A stretch of 39,148 nt of DNA from an uncultured bacterium (GTDB taxonomy: Bacteria > Patescibacteriota > Gracilibacteria > Absconditabacterales > Absconditicoccaceae), in the NCBI GenBank assembly GCA_916049765.1, contig CAJZIX010000011.1, positions 1 through 39,148 on the forward strand. The letters run 5' to 3'. Numbering within the stretch: the first letter of the stretch is position 1; every line of letters starts with the position of its first letter. Position numbers and translations under genes: made by a program. Under the pieces are notes generated by a model. The model saw only the letters and a program-made list of their open reading frames with translations, was not told the origin of the DNA and searched no databases. Positions 8,209-19,109 of the stretch are shown piece by piece.

Positions 8209-9282
8209 ATGGCAAACACAAACAATCAAGCGCTCAAAGAAGCATTTATGAATATTGAAAAACAGTTCTGAAAAGGGGCTGTGATGAGAATGGGAGATAA
8301 TTCTAATGTAGGGCTAGTAAATACTTCTCATAGTGGTTCCTATGTGCTTGATTTAATTCTTGGTGGTGGGTATCCTGAGGGGAGAGTGATTGAGATTTAT
8401 GGTCCAGAATCCTCAGGTAAGACAACGATCGCACTTCATGCAATTGCAGAGATGCAAAAAAGAGGAGAAACAGCAGCCTTCATTGATGCAGAACATGCTC
8501 TAGATCCTCATTATGCTAAAAAATTAGGGGTTAATACTGATGAGCTTATTCTTTCTCAACCAGATTATGGAGAACAAGCTCTTCAAATTGCTGAAGAACT
8601 CGCAAAAACTTGAGCAGTGAAGATGATTGTGATTGACTCGGTAGCTGCACTTGTTCCAAGAGCTGAGGTAGAAGGTGATATGGGAGATTCGTATATGGGA
8701 CTTCAGGCGAGAATGATGTCGCAAGGGCTTAGAAAGCTGACTTCCGTCCTCGCAAAAACAGGAACGATGTGCATCTTTATCAACCAAATCAGAATGAAAA
8801 TCTGAATTATGTTTGGAAACCCAGAAACGACTACAGGAGGAAATGCCCTTAAGTTCTTTGCTTCTCAGAGAATAGAAATCAGGAAAGGGGACAAAATCAT
8901 GGAAGATAAAGAGCAAATTGGTTATTTTGCTAAAATTAAGGTTGCTAAAAATAAAATTTTTGCACCTTTTAAAACGGCCGAGCTTCCTATTAAATGGAAT
9001 ATGGGGTATGATAAGACAACAGATATTATTGAGGCAGCCTTGATTCTTAAACTTATCTCAAAAGCAGGAGCGTTCTATACTGTAGGAAGTGAAAAACTCC
9101 AAGGAAAAGAAAAACTCGCAAAATATCTAGAGGGAGAAGAAAAAATTCGTACTAACCTAGAAAAGGAGATTCAATCAAAAATTAAAGATATGAGGCTTGG
9201 AAAGAAGGTGTTAGATGATGAAGCTTTGAATAAAATGGAGGCAATTATTGAAGAAGAAAGTCAATCTGTAGAAGAAGAGTAG
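8209..9282 (+). CDS. recA: Recombinase RecA
   Basis: DNA-dependent ATPase that forms filaments on single-stranded DNA, performs strand exchange and activates LexA-type self-cleavage. All landmarks are present: FGKGAVMRMGD, Walker A GPESSGKTT (residues 65-73), Walker B VIDSVAALVP, the L1 region (EVEGDMGDSYMGLQARMMSQ), the conserved FINQIRMKIG, and L2 with ETTTGGNALKFFASQR. TGA encodes three Gly (in FGKG, in AKTGAVKM, in KIGIMFG), which fixes the code. 357 residues, ending in an acidic tail at TAG 9280. Start ATG 8209 gives the normal N-terminus. No Shine-Dalgarno sequence; a TACAAT box lies 7 nt before ATG. Possible SOS operators and a long hairpin lie upstream. Confidence 0.97.
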
Positions 9283-9294
9283 AGAGAAAAAAGA

Positions 9295-9330
9295 AAGCTG
9301 ATCCTACATAGTAAGATTAGCTTTTTTTTT
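9295..9330. terminator. Bidirectional terminator between recA and the PHP gene
   Basis: Stem 9295-9303 with 9315-9323 (one G-T pair), nine T on the plus side (9322-9330). On the minus strand the same stem is followed by a T-rich run opposite 9285-9294, serving the convergent gene. Confidence 0.8.
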
Positions 9331-10264
9331 ATTCACTGATAAGTTGATTTTTATTTTTTTCATAAAGTTCAAGGATTTCTGTTTCTGCTTCATATTTTGG
9401 GAAAAGCGCCTGTCACATTTCTATTTTTGTGTCGCAAAGATTGGCAATACTTTGTGTATTTTGTATTCGTTCATTAATTTGAAGTTCTGAATATTTGTTT
9501 TGAAGACAGATTTTTCTGATTTCTTCCTCGGTCATGAGATGATTTTTCGTTAAAGTAACTCTGTGCTGTGGATCGTAGAGTTTAAGGTTATCTTTGATTG
9601 CCATAGCAAGTTCTTGGGTTTCCTTGTCTTCAGGTTTCGGATAAGCATAAATATTACTGACAATACACGGAGTTTTTGTGTTCTCAGAAAGCTCTAAAAT
9701 CTGCTTGTTGATCTTTGCTATTTCTAGTTCTTGAGATTCATCTTGAGCAATAATCTCTAGATAGCAGTTTTCATCTCAAAGCTGTGATTTAAGCATATCA
9801 AGGATCTCTTGTGCTTTAGAAAGAGATTCTCCATTATTCAAAAGTTTTGCAATTCGTGAGTCAGGACCTCAAGAAAAAACCAGAATTCCTTCTTTATATT
9901 GTTCCAAAATACTAATATCTATTTTCGGTCTTCCCATAATCCCTTCCTGCCCAGCAAAAGAGGTAAGCTTCATCAGATTGAGGTATCATTCTGTATTTTT
10001 AGCCAATAGACAGATCGTCCCAATCATATTTGGAGTAGGAGCATTATCAATATTGAGGACAAATCAGACTTCTAAACCGATAATAGGCTTGATTCCCTCG
10101 GCATTTGCTGCTTGATAAAACTGGATCGCACCATACATAACATCAAGATCCGTAAGAGCAAGAGCAGGAAATCAGAGTTCTTTTGCTCTTTTTATGATAA
10201 GCTTTGGAGTTCAAATAGATTCAAGGAAGGAAAAGGTGCTACGACCATGCAGAGGAATGTACAT
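9329..10264 (-). CDS. Stand-alone PHP-domain segment of DNA polymerase III alpha
   Basis: 311 residues matching the N-terminal PHP part of DnaE: IKRAKELGFPALALTDLDVMYGAIQFYQAANAEGIKPIIGLEV, then the segment that normally ends the PHP region (KYSELQINERIQNTQSIANLC, ALFPKYEAE). The open frame stops at TAA 9329 where the polymerase palm would begin, directly at a terminator, so catalytic palm, fingers and beta-binding regions are absent. Metal ligands are degenerate (HGRS for HxHS, TDLD for TDHG), so nuclease activity is doubtful. Seven TGA-Gly codons are counted. It could be a split-off DnaE N-terminus, a paralogue acting as a structural partner, or a relic; the intact frame argues against a relic. 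It follows pth and recJ on the same strand. Confidence 0.8.
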
Positions 10265-10342
10265 TGTTTTTGAAAAGAGAGGTAAAGTATTATTTCCTTT
10301 CCGAAGTAGTCTTGTGGAATCAGGAAGATAAATTATTGATTT

Positions 10343-10882
10343 TTAATTGTTAATTGCCAAGAAGTTTTCAATCAGTGAAAAAATTTCTTCAGTTTTGTTT
10401 TCTAGTGCTTGTTTTTCCTCAGGTTTGAAGCTGCTCAAAACCCAATCACTCACCTGACTTTGAACAGCAGGTCTATCAACACCGATCCTCAGCCTCCAAA
10501 ACTCTTTTGTTCCGAGCTTTTCTATGATACTCTTGAGTCCGTTGTGTCCCGCAGCACTTCCTCAGCATTTGAGAGCGATCCTTGCCGTTGGGAAGTCAAT
10601 TTCATCATGAAGAACCAGAATATTCTCAGCTGGAATCTTGAAAAACTTTGCTAACGGAGCGACGCTTTCTCCAGAGAGATTCATATAGGTCTGCGGTTTA
10701 CAGAGCAGCAGTTTCTCGCCTTTTCGTTCGCTAGAGATAAGTTCTGCTTTGTATTTGCTTTCATATTTCCAAGATCAAAAAGCTGAATGCTGATTTCGGA
10801 GGTCAAGAAAATGAAATCAGATATTGTGCCTGGTTTTTTCATATTTCATTCAAGGATTTCAAAGTCAGATGATAAGTTTCAT
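10343..10882 (-). CDS. pth: Peptidyl-tRNA hydrolase
   Basis: Cleaves peptidyl-tRNA released by stalled ribosomes, recycling tRNA. 179 residues, normal length. Family signatures: MKLIIGLGNPG at the start (two of these Gly are TGA), YEKTRHNIGF with the catalytic His about residue 19, KPQTYMNLSG, VLHDEID with the catalytic Asp, and GGSAAGHNGLKSI followed by RLRIGVDRP. Under the standard code it is unrecognisable because of the many TGA codons at the N-terminus. An AAGGA site about 9 nt before ATG 10882 is one of the few good Shine-Dalgarno sequences here. It lies 47 nt downstream of recJ and probably shares its transcript. Stop TAA 10343. Confidence 0.95.
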
Positions 10883-10929
10883 TCAGATTTTTCCTTTTAA
10901 AGTACAAAAAGTATAGGTTTCTTTTGGTG

Positions 10930-12585
10930 CTAATCAAGCCAAGTTTCCCCATGCACATAAAATCCTCCATTGAAACTGTCTCTTTTGACCGTTCCAATGA
11001 CAGAAATCTGACTTCCGATCTTGTCCGCCTCGCTTCCTTTACTCCAAAACATCGCAGTAATCGCCTGATCTCCAAACTTTCCGTGAATTTTAAGATGAGC
11101 TCCGCCATTTTTTCAGACTTTTTCTACCCTTTCTACCTTAATCTGCTCAAAAAGAAAACTCGGCTCTTGGTTTCCTTCCCCAAAAGGTGCAAGCTGGTCA
11201 ATTTCACTGAGCTCTTCAGTATTTCGCTCATAAGGTAGGATTTCCGTATCTACAAGCGTGATTTTTTCAAGCTGATCTACAGTAATGCAGGATTGACAGT
11301 GCTTTTGGAAGATCTCAAGCACTTTATCCAGATATTCAAGCTCTACAGTCAGTCCTCAAGCTCCTTTATGTCCACCAAACCTCTTTAAATAAGGTGAAGC
11401 CTGAGTAATCATCTCAATCACATTGAAATAGTCAGGTCCTCTGAGCGAAGCGACTGCCTGCTGTTTCTCAGGATCAAGCTTGAAAACGGCCGAAGGTTTA
11501 TTGTATTTTTCAGTGATTCTTCCCGATACGATCCCAACAATCCCTTCATGAAACGCTTCATCACAGACAAAAAGAAAATTCTGATCAGGATCCACTTTTT
11601 TTTCTGCAAGTCTAAAGGCTTGATCTTGCATTCTTCTCCTTTCGGTATTGATGGATTCTATTTTTTCAAGGTACTGAAGCTGCTTTTCTCACTCAGAGAG
11701 GAGGATTTTTAGGCTGTCATAAGGGCTTTCTATTCTCCCACCTGCGTTGATCCTTGGTCCAATGACAAATCCAATATGAAAGGTGTCTATATTCCCCTTG
11801 AGATTGAGGAAATTGAGGAATCCCTGCAAACTTTTCGGCATTTGATCAGGATGATGATTGATGAGTTCAAGTCCTTTCTTGACAATCACTCTATTTTCGT
11901 GGACAAGAGGAACGACATCAGCAACCGTTCCTATCGCTACAATCGGTAAAAAATAGTTAAAAATCTGATTTTTTTTCTCTTTAGAAAAGCTGGATTTCAT
12001 CAGGAGCGCATTGATGAGCTTAAATGCCACTCCGACTCCAGCAAGCCCTTTGAAAGGATAGTTTGGAGAGACCTGAGGATTGATCAGAGCATAGGCATCT
12101 GGAAGTGTCTCCAAGGCGTGATGGTGATCGGTAATAATCAGGTCAAGTCCGAGTGTTTTTGCATATTCCGCCTCCACAACTGAAGTAATCCCGTTATCTA
12201 CGGTAATGACCAGTTTTACCCCTTTTTCTTTGATCTCATCAAGGTGCTTATTTTTGAGTCCATAACCATCTTTGAGCCTATCAGGATACATAATGCTGAC
12301 CTGCTGATAGTTCAAAAACTGAGTAAAAAACTTGTAAAGCGAAAAACTAGAAGTAATCCCATCAACATCATAATCCCCAAAAATCATAATCTTTTCCTTG
12401 TTTTTCATAGCTTGAATGATCCTCTGCACGCCCTTTTCCATATCATTGAGCAAAAAAGGATCCAGCCGATAATGAGCGATGCTTGGATTGAGAAAATCAT
12501 AGGGATGGTCTGAGATGTTTCTTACTTTGAGAAGCCTTTGGATAAGAGATAAATCAGCATCTTGGTTTAAGAGTTGATAACGCAT
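10930..12585 (-). CDS. recJ: Single-stranded-DNA exonuclease RecJ
   Basis: 5'-3' exonuclease on single-stranded DNA working in mismatch repair, base-excision repair and recombination. 551 residues (E. coli RecJ is 577). Motifs: IFGDYDVDG (about residue 93), VITVDNG, IITDHHH (the DHH signature), the IGPRINAGGR region (about 290), and the DHHA1-type GGHKGAGG (about 415), then an OB-fold C-terminus ending at TAG 10930. TGA-Gly occurs at 11687-11689, in GGHKGAGG and near residue 490. Start ATG 12585 (MRYQLLN) is chosen over upstream codons because homologues begin close to this point; no Shine-Dalgarno site is seen. Followed by pth and the PHP gene. Confidence 0.95.
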
Positions 12586-12668
12586 ATATGAGTAATGAAT
12601 ATAGAACTTTTTTAGTATCGGAAAGAATAATAAAAAATCTGACTCTGAAAGCAAGGTTTTCTTTTTTC

Positions 12669-12700
12669 AAAAAAAAGGAGTATCTGCATCTAGCAAATCC
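12669..12700 (-). terminator. Possible terminator of the DUF218-like gene
   Basis: On the minus strand a bulged stem (AGGA TTTGC with GCAGA TCCT) is followed by eight T, opposite the A run at 12669-12676. It lies 20 nt past the stop of the 12718 gene and before recJ. Confidence 0.45.
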
Positions 12701-12717
12701 TCCCTTATCTTATTTCT

Positions 12718-13179
12718 TTACTTTTTCAATAATCGCAAGATTCTTGCAATTATTGACATTCCCCATGCAGAAATACGAGTGGAATATAAGGTGCAAAGGA
12801 GCTTTGCATTACTTGCTTCCTTGCCCTTTGTGTCCTTGATTTTAATGCCCTCTTTTCTTCCAAGAAGATGGAAGAGCTTGAGAGTTCTTTTACCATGCCA
12901 TTTTTCCGTGGCACAATAAATGTTCTCATACTCCTTCCAAATGCTTTGAGTATGCTTAATATTCGTCCATGTGTCGTAGGAATGGATAAATGATACCTCT
13001 TTAACTTGAGGGAAGTGCTTCCCCACAAAGTCTTTGAATACTAAAAATTCCTCTTTAAAGCCTGTGAAAAGTATGTGGGAATCATTCAGAGGAAAGCTTC
13101 TAAAAGAGTACTTACTACGTTCTTTCATATTCCTCTCAGGTCCTCCGAGAATCAGGATTAAATTCTTTTCTTGTTCCAT
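12718..13179 (-). CDS. DUF218/YdcF-like protein
   Basis: 153 residues with the general DUF218 pattern: a first strand ILILGGPER, then SHILFTGFKEEF, then HSYDTWTNIKHTQSIWKEYE and IYCATEKWHGKRTLKLF, corresponding to the family's S..T..N helix and VTs.yH..R segment. DUF218 proteins (SanA, ElyC, YdcF) are linked to envelope metabolism; the substrate here is unknown. No N-terminal membrane helix is present, so it is probably cytosolic. The C-terminus is basic. A TATAAA box three bases before ATG 13179 suggests a leaderless transcript. It contains no TGA codon. Stop TAA 12718. Confidence 0.65.
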   Translation of the reverse strand: MEQEKNLILILGGPERNMKERSKYSFRSFPLNDSHILFTGFKEEFLVFKDFVGKHFPQVKEVSFIHSYDTWTNIKHTQSIWKEYENIYCATEKWHGKRTLKLFHLLGRKEGIKIKDTKGKEASNAKLLCTLYSTRISAWGMSIIARILRLLKK

Positions 13180-13182
13180 AAT

Positions 13183-13188
13183 TTTATA
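13183..13188 (-). promoter_or_regulatory. -10 box of the DUF218-like gene
   Basis: TATAAA on the minus strand ends three bases before ATG 13179. No convincing -35 is seen. Confidence 0.4.
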
Positions 13189-13382
13189 TTCTTTTAAGTT
13201 TATTTTATTTTTTGCAACTATACTGATTTTAGAGAGAGAGTCAAGTTTATTTTTTTAATCTTTTTGAGGTTTTTTTGATGAGCTTGTTTTTTCTAGAGAC
13301 TTTTCTCTTTTTTTATCTCTTGAAAAAAAAGCCTGAAACGATAAGCTAAAATCTGAATTTACTCTTCTTTAGCCTCATTTTG

Positions 13383-16034
13383 ATGAATCTTGAAAACCTC
13401 ACTCCTGCGATGAAGCAATATGTGCAGATGAAGCAACAAAATCCTGATTGCATTCTGTTTTTTCGTATTGGAGATTTTTACGAGGTCTTCTTTGAGGATG
13501 CGAAAATCTGTGCTGCAATCCTAGATCTCATCATTACTTCAAAAAATAAAAATTCTGAAAATCCGATTCCGATGGCGTGAATTCCTTATCATAGCGTAGA
13601 GAAATATATTCCAAGGCTGGTTGCCAAGGGTTATAAAGTCGCCATTGCCGAGCAAACCACCGATCCTATCCCTTGAAAAATCGTAGAGAGAAGCATCAAA
13701 TCCATTATTACTCCTTGAACGACCATTACCGAACAGCAGAAACAGGCTTCTTACCTTTTGGCTATCACGACCACGAATGAAAAATCAGGTTTATACTATC
13801 ATATCGCTTGGTGAGATTTTACGCTCGGAGAATATACGACTAAAAGCTTTGATGAACTGGGGAAAGTGCAGAAATTTATCCTTCAGCTTCGTCCGACCGA
13901 GATTATTATTGATACGGACACGAGGATCAAGGAAGAGCTGATTACGCCGATTCAACAGTATTTGCAGTGCCTGATTTCCGTCTATGCGGTGCCGGTGGAT
14001 CCTGCACATTTCATCACTTCGCTCTGTAAGGTGCAACATACCAGCAGTTTTGGGAAAGCCTTGGAGAGTGGAAGGTTGGAGGCGATGGCGCTCCTCTTTG
14101 CCTATCTTCAGCATACCCAGCAGCAACAGCTCACCAATATTTCAAAAATCAGATTTCATAGTTCGGAAGGCTTAGTTTTGATGGATGAAGTGACAATTAA
14201 GAACTTGGAACTCTTCGCTTCTAGTTATGAAAGTAGTACGAAATACAGCCTTTTCGGCATCTTAGATACGAACAAAACCGCAGGTGGATCCAGACTTCTT
14301 CGCCATTTACTTGCAAATCCGATCAATATCAAGTCCGAACTTGATCGAAGACTCTCAAAACTTGAGGCTTTTTTGGAAGATCCGATGACCGCTGGGATTC
14401 ACCAGTTTTTAGGGCAGTTTTTTGATATTCCAAAGCTTTTGAGCTTGATTCTGTATAGAAAGCTCAGCCGAGGGCCGTTTATGAAGCTGAGAGCTGTGCT
14501 TCGCAATGCTTTACAAGGGTTAGAAGGGACGCTTTTATCAGAACTCAAAAAACTCCAACTTACGGAGGAGGAAATCTCGGCATTGAATCAGATTTTTTTG
14601 CTTTTACAAAATGCATTAAAGGCTGATGAGGAGCTTTTGGGGGAGTACGATTATGTAGCAGAGGGCTACGATGCGGAGATTGATGAACTAAGGAAGGTCG
14701 CCTATCATAGCGATGAAATTTTGCTACAGTATCAGCAGGAATTAGTCTCAAAAACCTGAATCTCCAATATCAAACTGAAATTTGTGATGAATCAGGGCTA
14801 TTTCCTAGAGCTGACGAGCAAAGATAGCGAACTTTTTGAGGAATTTCTCGCACAGCAAGATTTTACCGAATTGAGTGCTCAGGAGCAGGAAAAGTTTGCG
14901 ATTGTCCGCAGACAAACCCTCAAAGGCAATCAAAGATATACAAGTCCTTACCTTGATAATCTCCAATCTCATATCCTTGGCGCCAAAGAGCAGCTCAAAA
15001 CCAAAGAATCCGCAGTCTTACAAGGGCTTCAGCAGTCGCTTTTGGAGAACATCACTCCGCTCTACAGCTTGGCAGAGAAACTGGCATGGCTGGATTTTTT
15101 TACATCACAGGCGATTTTTGCTAGGGAGTACCGCCTAGTTAAGCCACAACTCGCAGAAAATGGCATCATTGAGGTTCAAGCAGGTCGCCATCTGGTAATT
15201 GAAGCCTTTTTGCCGAAGGATCAGCCTTTTATTCCTAATGCTTTGGCGATTGGAGAGTCCAAAAGTACGCATCACGGCTTGATTCACATTATCACTTGAC
15301 CGAATATGTGAGGTAAGTCCACATATTTGAGGCAGTCAGCGTTGATTGTTTTGATGGCCCATTGTGGGCTGTTTGTTCCAGCACAAGAAGCCAAAATCTG
15401 ACTGATTGATGGGATTTTTGCTCGTGTGGGAAGTGGCGATATTATCGCGAAAAACCAGTCTACTTTTATGACAGAGATGATTGAGGTGGCGAATATCCTC
15501 AATAATGCGACCGAGAGGAGCTTTGTAATCTTTGATGAACTGGGGCGTGGAACCTCTACTTATGATGGACTTGCACTTACCAAAGCAATTCTGCATTATC
15601 TTTTGAAAAACATTCAGGCAAAAACCCTGATTGCAACTCACTATCACGAACTCATTGCCCTTGAACAGGAAAGTGAGCAGATTAAAAATTTCTCAGTCAG
15701 CGTCTACGAAACTGATAAGGAAGTCGTTTTTATGAAGAAAATTAGTGCATGAGGAGCGAGTAAAAGTTATGGAGTAGATGTCGCGAAACTTGCAGGGATT
15801 CCAAAGCCGATTTTAGAGGAGGCAAAAGGCTTTTTGTCTGCTTTAGAAAAAGGGAAAAAAGCTGACCTTCCCCCTTTGAATGCTCCTCAGGGGCTTTTTG
15901 CAGTTCAGCAAGAAGAGTTTGCTCATAAGGCTCAGTATGAAAAGATGAAGGCGTTATTGGCGGGGATGGATTTGAATGCAATTGCTCCGATTCAGGCTTT
16001 GCAGCTTTTGATGAAGATTAAGGAGGAGTTGTAG
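13383..16034 (+). CDS. mutS: DNA mismatch repair protein MutS
   Basis: Recognises mismatches and starts repair with MutL. 883 residues, standard length. The mismatch-reading Phe-X-Glu lies in FFRIGDFYEVFFEDA (about residue 30), followed by PMAGIPYHSVEKY and VAIAEQTTDP; the lever and clamp domains are in the middle. The ATPase contains Walker A ITGPNMGGKST (residues 638-648, with two of its Gly coded by TGA at 15297 and 15309), VGSGDIIAKNQSTFMTEM, Walker B FVIFDELGRGTSTYDG, and ATHYHEL. Ten or more TGA-Gly codons. Start ATG 13383 follows an in-frame TTG and gives the family N-terminus (TPAMKQYVQMK); no Shine-Dalgarno site. TAG 16032 lies 19 bp from the convergent hsdR stop, with no obvious terminator between. 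Confidence 0.97.
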
Positions 16035-16053
16035 AATAAAGATATATAATTTC

Positions 16054-19000
16054 TTAAAAGTCTTTTCTTGAAATATCAAAAAATCTATCAAAAAATTGCA
16101 TTAACTTCTCAAGGACGATTTCTCTTTTTTGAGTTCTTTCTCCATCGGGACTAAAGCGAGAAACGGGTGGTAGTATCATTGAAATACTTGTTCATGTGGT
16201 GGAAATAGCTCAATCTCTAAAAGCGTTTTTTACAAATTTGTAGGTTTCATCACGGTTTAGTTTTTCATCTTGAATAATTTTTTCTAGTTCTTCTGTCTTC
16301 TTTTTTTCAACGAAAGCTATCCAATCATCGTCCACAGATGAAGATATTTCAAGGCTTTGAATAAATTGATTGATAAGGTCTCTTTTATTGCGGAGTTCAA
16401 AACTGGATTCTATAGCTCTATTGATGTCGGCTAATATCTCTTTATCTTTTACATTATTTTGGTGAAACTTTTTAATAAGTTCTAAAATGTAATCAATATT
16501 GATTTCTATTTGTTTAATAAGTTCCATTTCAAATACCAAATCATCATTGATGTTTTCTTTTTCATCATCTTTTCCTTTCCTAAATTCATTATATAAATCA
16601 ATATACCGACTATGATAATCTTGAATATCTCTTTCTGTTAAAATTTCTTTTTTTTCAAATTCATCAAAAGTAGTCAAAATATTACGAATTTTTAGTATAC
16701 CACTATAAAGTTTTATAAACTCTTTTTGAGCTTTTTCTCATAAGATTCTCTCTCAGAGTGGAAATTTCTCCTGTAATTCTTTAACTAATGTAATATATCA
16801 TTTTACTTCTTCATTATCGGTTTTGTAGCCATTATAATATTCATCAAAAGTTTTTAGTAATACAATTCCACGAGCTTCTTTATCTCCAAAAAGAGAAATG
16901 GCATCATTTGTTCTTTTTTCAAGATTGCGGAAGCACACAATATTTCCAAAAGTTTTGACAGTATTTAATATACGATTTGTCCTTGAAAACGCCTGAATGA
17001 GACCGTGTAACTTCAGACTTTTATCTACTCGTAAAGTATTTAAGGTTGTTGCATCAAATCCTGTTAAAAACATATTTACGACTATTAAAATATCTATTTC
17101 TCTGTTTTTTACCCTTTGAGAGATGTCTTTATAATAGTTTTGAAATTTATCTGAGGAAGTATCAAAAGAAGTTCAAAAAACCTGATTATAATCTTGGATT
17201 GCCTTTTCTAGAAAATCTTTTGAATTTTCATCAAGTGCGCTCGTGTCTTCCGAATTTTCATCTATACTTCAGTCTGGTTCTTCTTCATTAGTTGAGTAAC
17301 TAAAAATGGTCGCGATCTTTAGTTGCTGATCGCTTGGTAAATCTTTAATCTGATTTTGAAACTCAGTATAATAAAGTCTTGCCATTTCAATAGAAGCAAC
17401 AGCAAATATTGAATTAAATCCAGCTAGTCTTCTATCTTTGAGCATATAAAAGCTATTCCTCTTCGTCTTTTGATCAAAATGTTTACGAATATATTTTACA
17501 ATATTGTATATCCTTTTAGGATCAGAAAGAGCTTTTTTTCTGTCAATATCTTTTATCTTTTCATCTTCAATATTCTCAGCTTCTTTGAGTGTAGAAATAT
17601 AATCTATTTTGAAGGGTAACACATTCTTATCTGCAATAGCATCTACTATCGTATAGGTATGTAATTTTTCTCCAAATGCTTGCTCGGTAGTTTTTAGATT
17701 TGGATGTCAACCAGAAGAGGAGTTGATGGCAAAAATAGGAGTTCCTGTAAATCAGAAAAGATAATATTTATTAAATGCTTTAGTTATAGCTTGATGCATA
17801 TCTCCAAACTGCGAACGATGACATTCATCAAAAATTAGGACAATCTGCCCATTAAAAATAGCATGATCTTTATATTTTTTGATAAATTTATCAAGCTTTT
17901 GGATTGTTGTAATAATAATCTTTGCTTTCGGGTCTTCTAATTGTTTTTTTAGTTTTGCTGTACTTGAATTGCTGTTTGCTGCTCCTTTCTCAAATTTATC
18001 GTATTCTCTCATAGTTTGATAATCCAAATCTTTTCTATCAACGACAAAAAGCACTTTATCAATATAGGGAAGCTTACTCGCAATTTGAGCCGTCTTGAAG
18101 CTGGTTAATGTTTTCCCTGATCCTGTCGTATGCCAAATATACCCCCCAGCCTCAATAGTTCCGTATTTTTTATAGTTTGAACTTACTTCAATTCTATTAA
18201 TAATTTTTTCAGTAGCGACAATTTGATACGGTCTCATTACCAAAAGCATTTTATCTACGGTGAAGATGCAATATTTCGTCAAAATATTTAATAAAGTGTG
18301 TTTTGCAAAAAAAGTTTTGGTGAAGTCTATTAAATCCGTGATTGGCCTATTGGTATAATCTGCCCATCGGCTGGTGAATTCAAAACTATTGCTTGATTTT
18401 TTACCTTTTTTGATTGGTCAGTTTTTTTGTTCATTGATATGAGAAAAGCGGGTAGTATTGCTATAATACTTGGTATGGGTTCCATTAGAAATCACAAAAA
18501 GCTGAATATATTCAAAGAGCCCACTTGCTGACCAAAAACTTTCTCTCTGATAGCGATTGATCTGATTAAAGGCTTCTTGTAATGCGATTCCTCTTTTTTT
18601 TAGTTCAATATGCACCAGTGGAAGCCCATTCACAAGTATTGTCACATCGTAGCGATTCGTTCTCGTTCAATCTTTTGTTTCGTATTGATTGATAACTTGA
18701 AGTGTGTTATTATGGATATCTTCTTTATCTAATAAATTAATTGTTTTGAATGAACCATCTTCATGATATAATATTTTTCTATAATCTTCTTGAATAGTTG
18801 TCGTTTTTTCTACAATATTTTGATTTGGATTAGCAAGTTCTTTTTCAAAAAACTGTTTCCATTCCTGATCGCTAAAGGTGAAATTATTCAGCTTTTCAAG
18901 CTGTTTTCTAAGGTTTAAAATCAGATCCTTTTCGTGATGAATGGGGAGGTATTCATATTCTTGACTGACAAGTTGAGCAATAAACTCTTTTTCTAGATCG

Positions 19001-19104
19001 GCTTCACTTTGATAGTTCTCAGCCTTTCTTGGAGCAGGAATATACTCAGCAACGACGGTGCTTTGTGGGTTTTGTGAAATGAGATTAAATTCCGTATTTT
19101 TCAT
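16054..19104 (-). CDS. hsdR: Type I restriction enzyme subunit HsdR
   Basis: 1016 residues, normal for HsdR, the motor and nuclease subunit of R2M2S complexes. The N-terminal PD-(D/E)xK nuclease core is visible: YDVTILVNGLPLVHIELKK (about residue 155). The SF2 helicase part has HTTGSGKTLTSF (Walker A, about 325), VLFVVDRKDLDYQT, IFDECHRSQFG (DECH box, about 427), FGFTGTP, and LHGLIQAFSRTNR (motif VI). A C-terminal helical assembly region follows, up to TAA 16054. About ten internal TGA are read as Gly, including the Gly of FGFTGTP; the frame is otherwise intact, so the enzyme is probably functional. It is last in the minus-strand operon; ATG 19104 lies five bases after the anticodon-nuclease stop. 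Confidence 0.95.
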
Positions 19105-19109
19105 TTATC

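Noticed and set aside
10409..10654. Plus-strand ORF opposite pth
   Set aside because: Antisense shadow; the minus strand has all Pth catalytic motifs.
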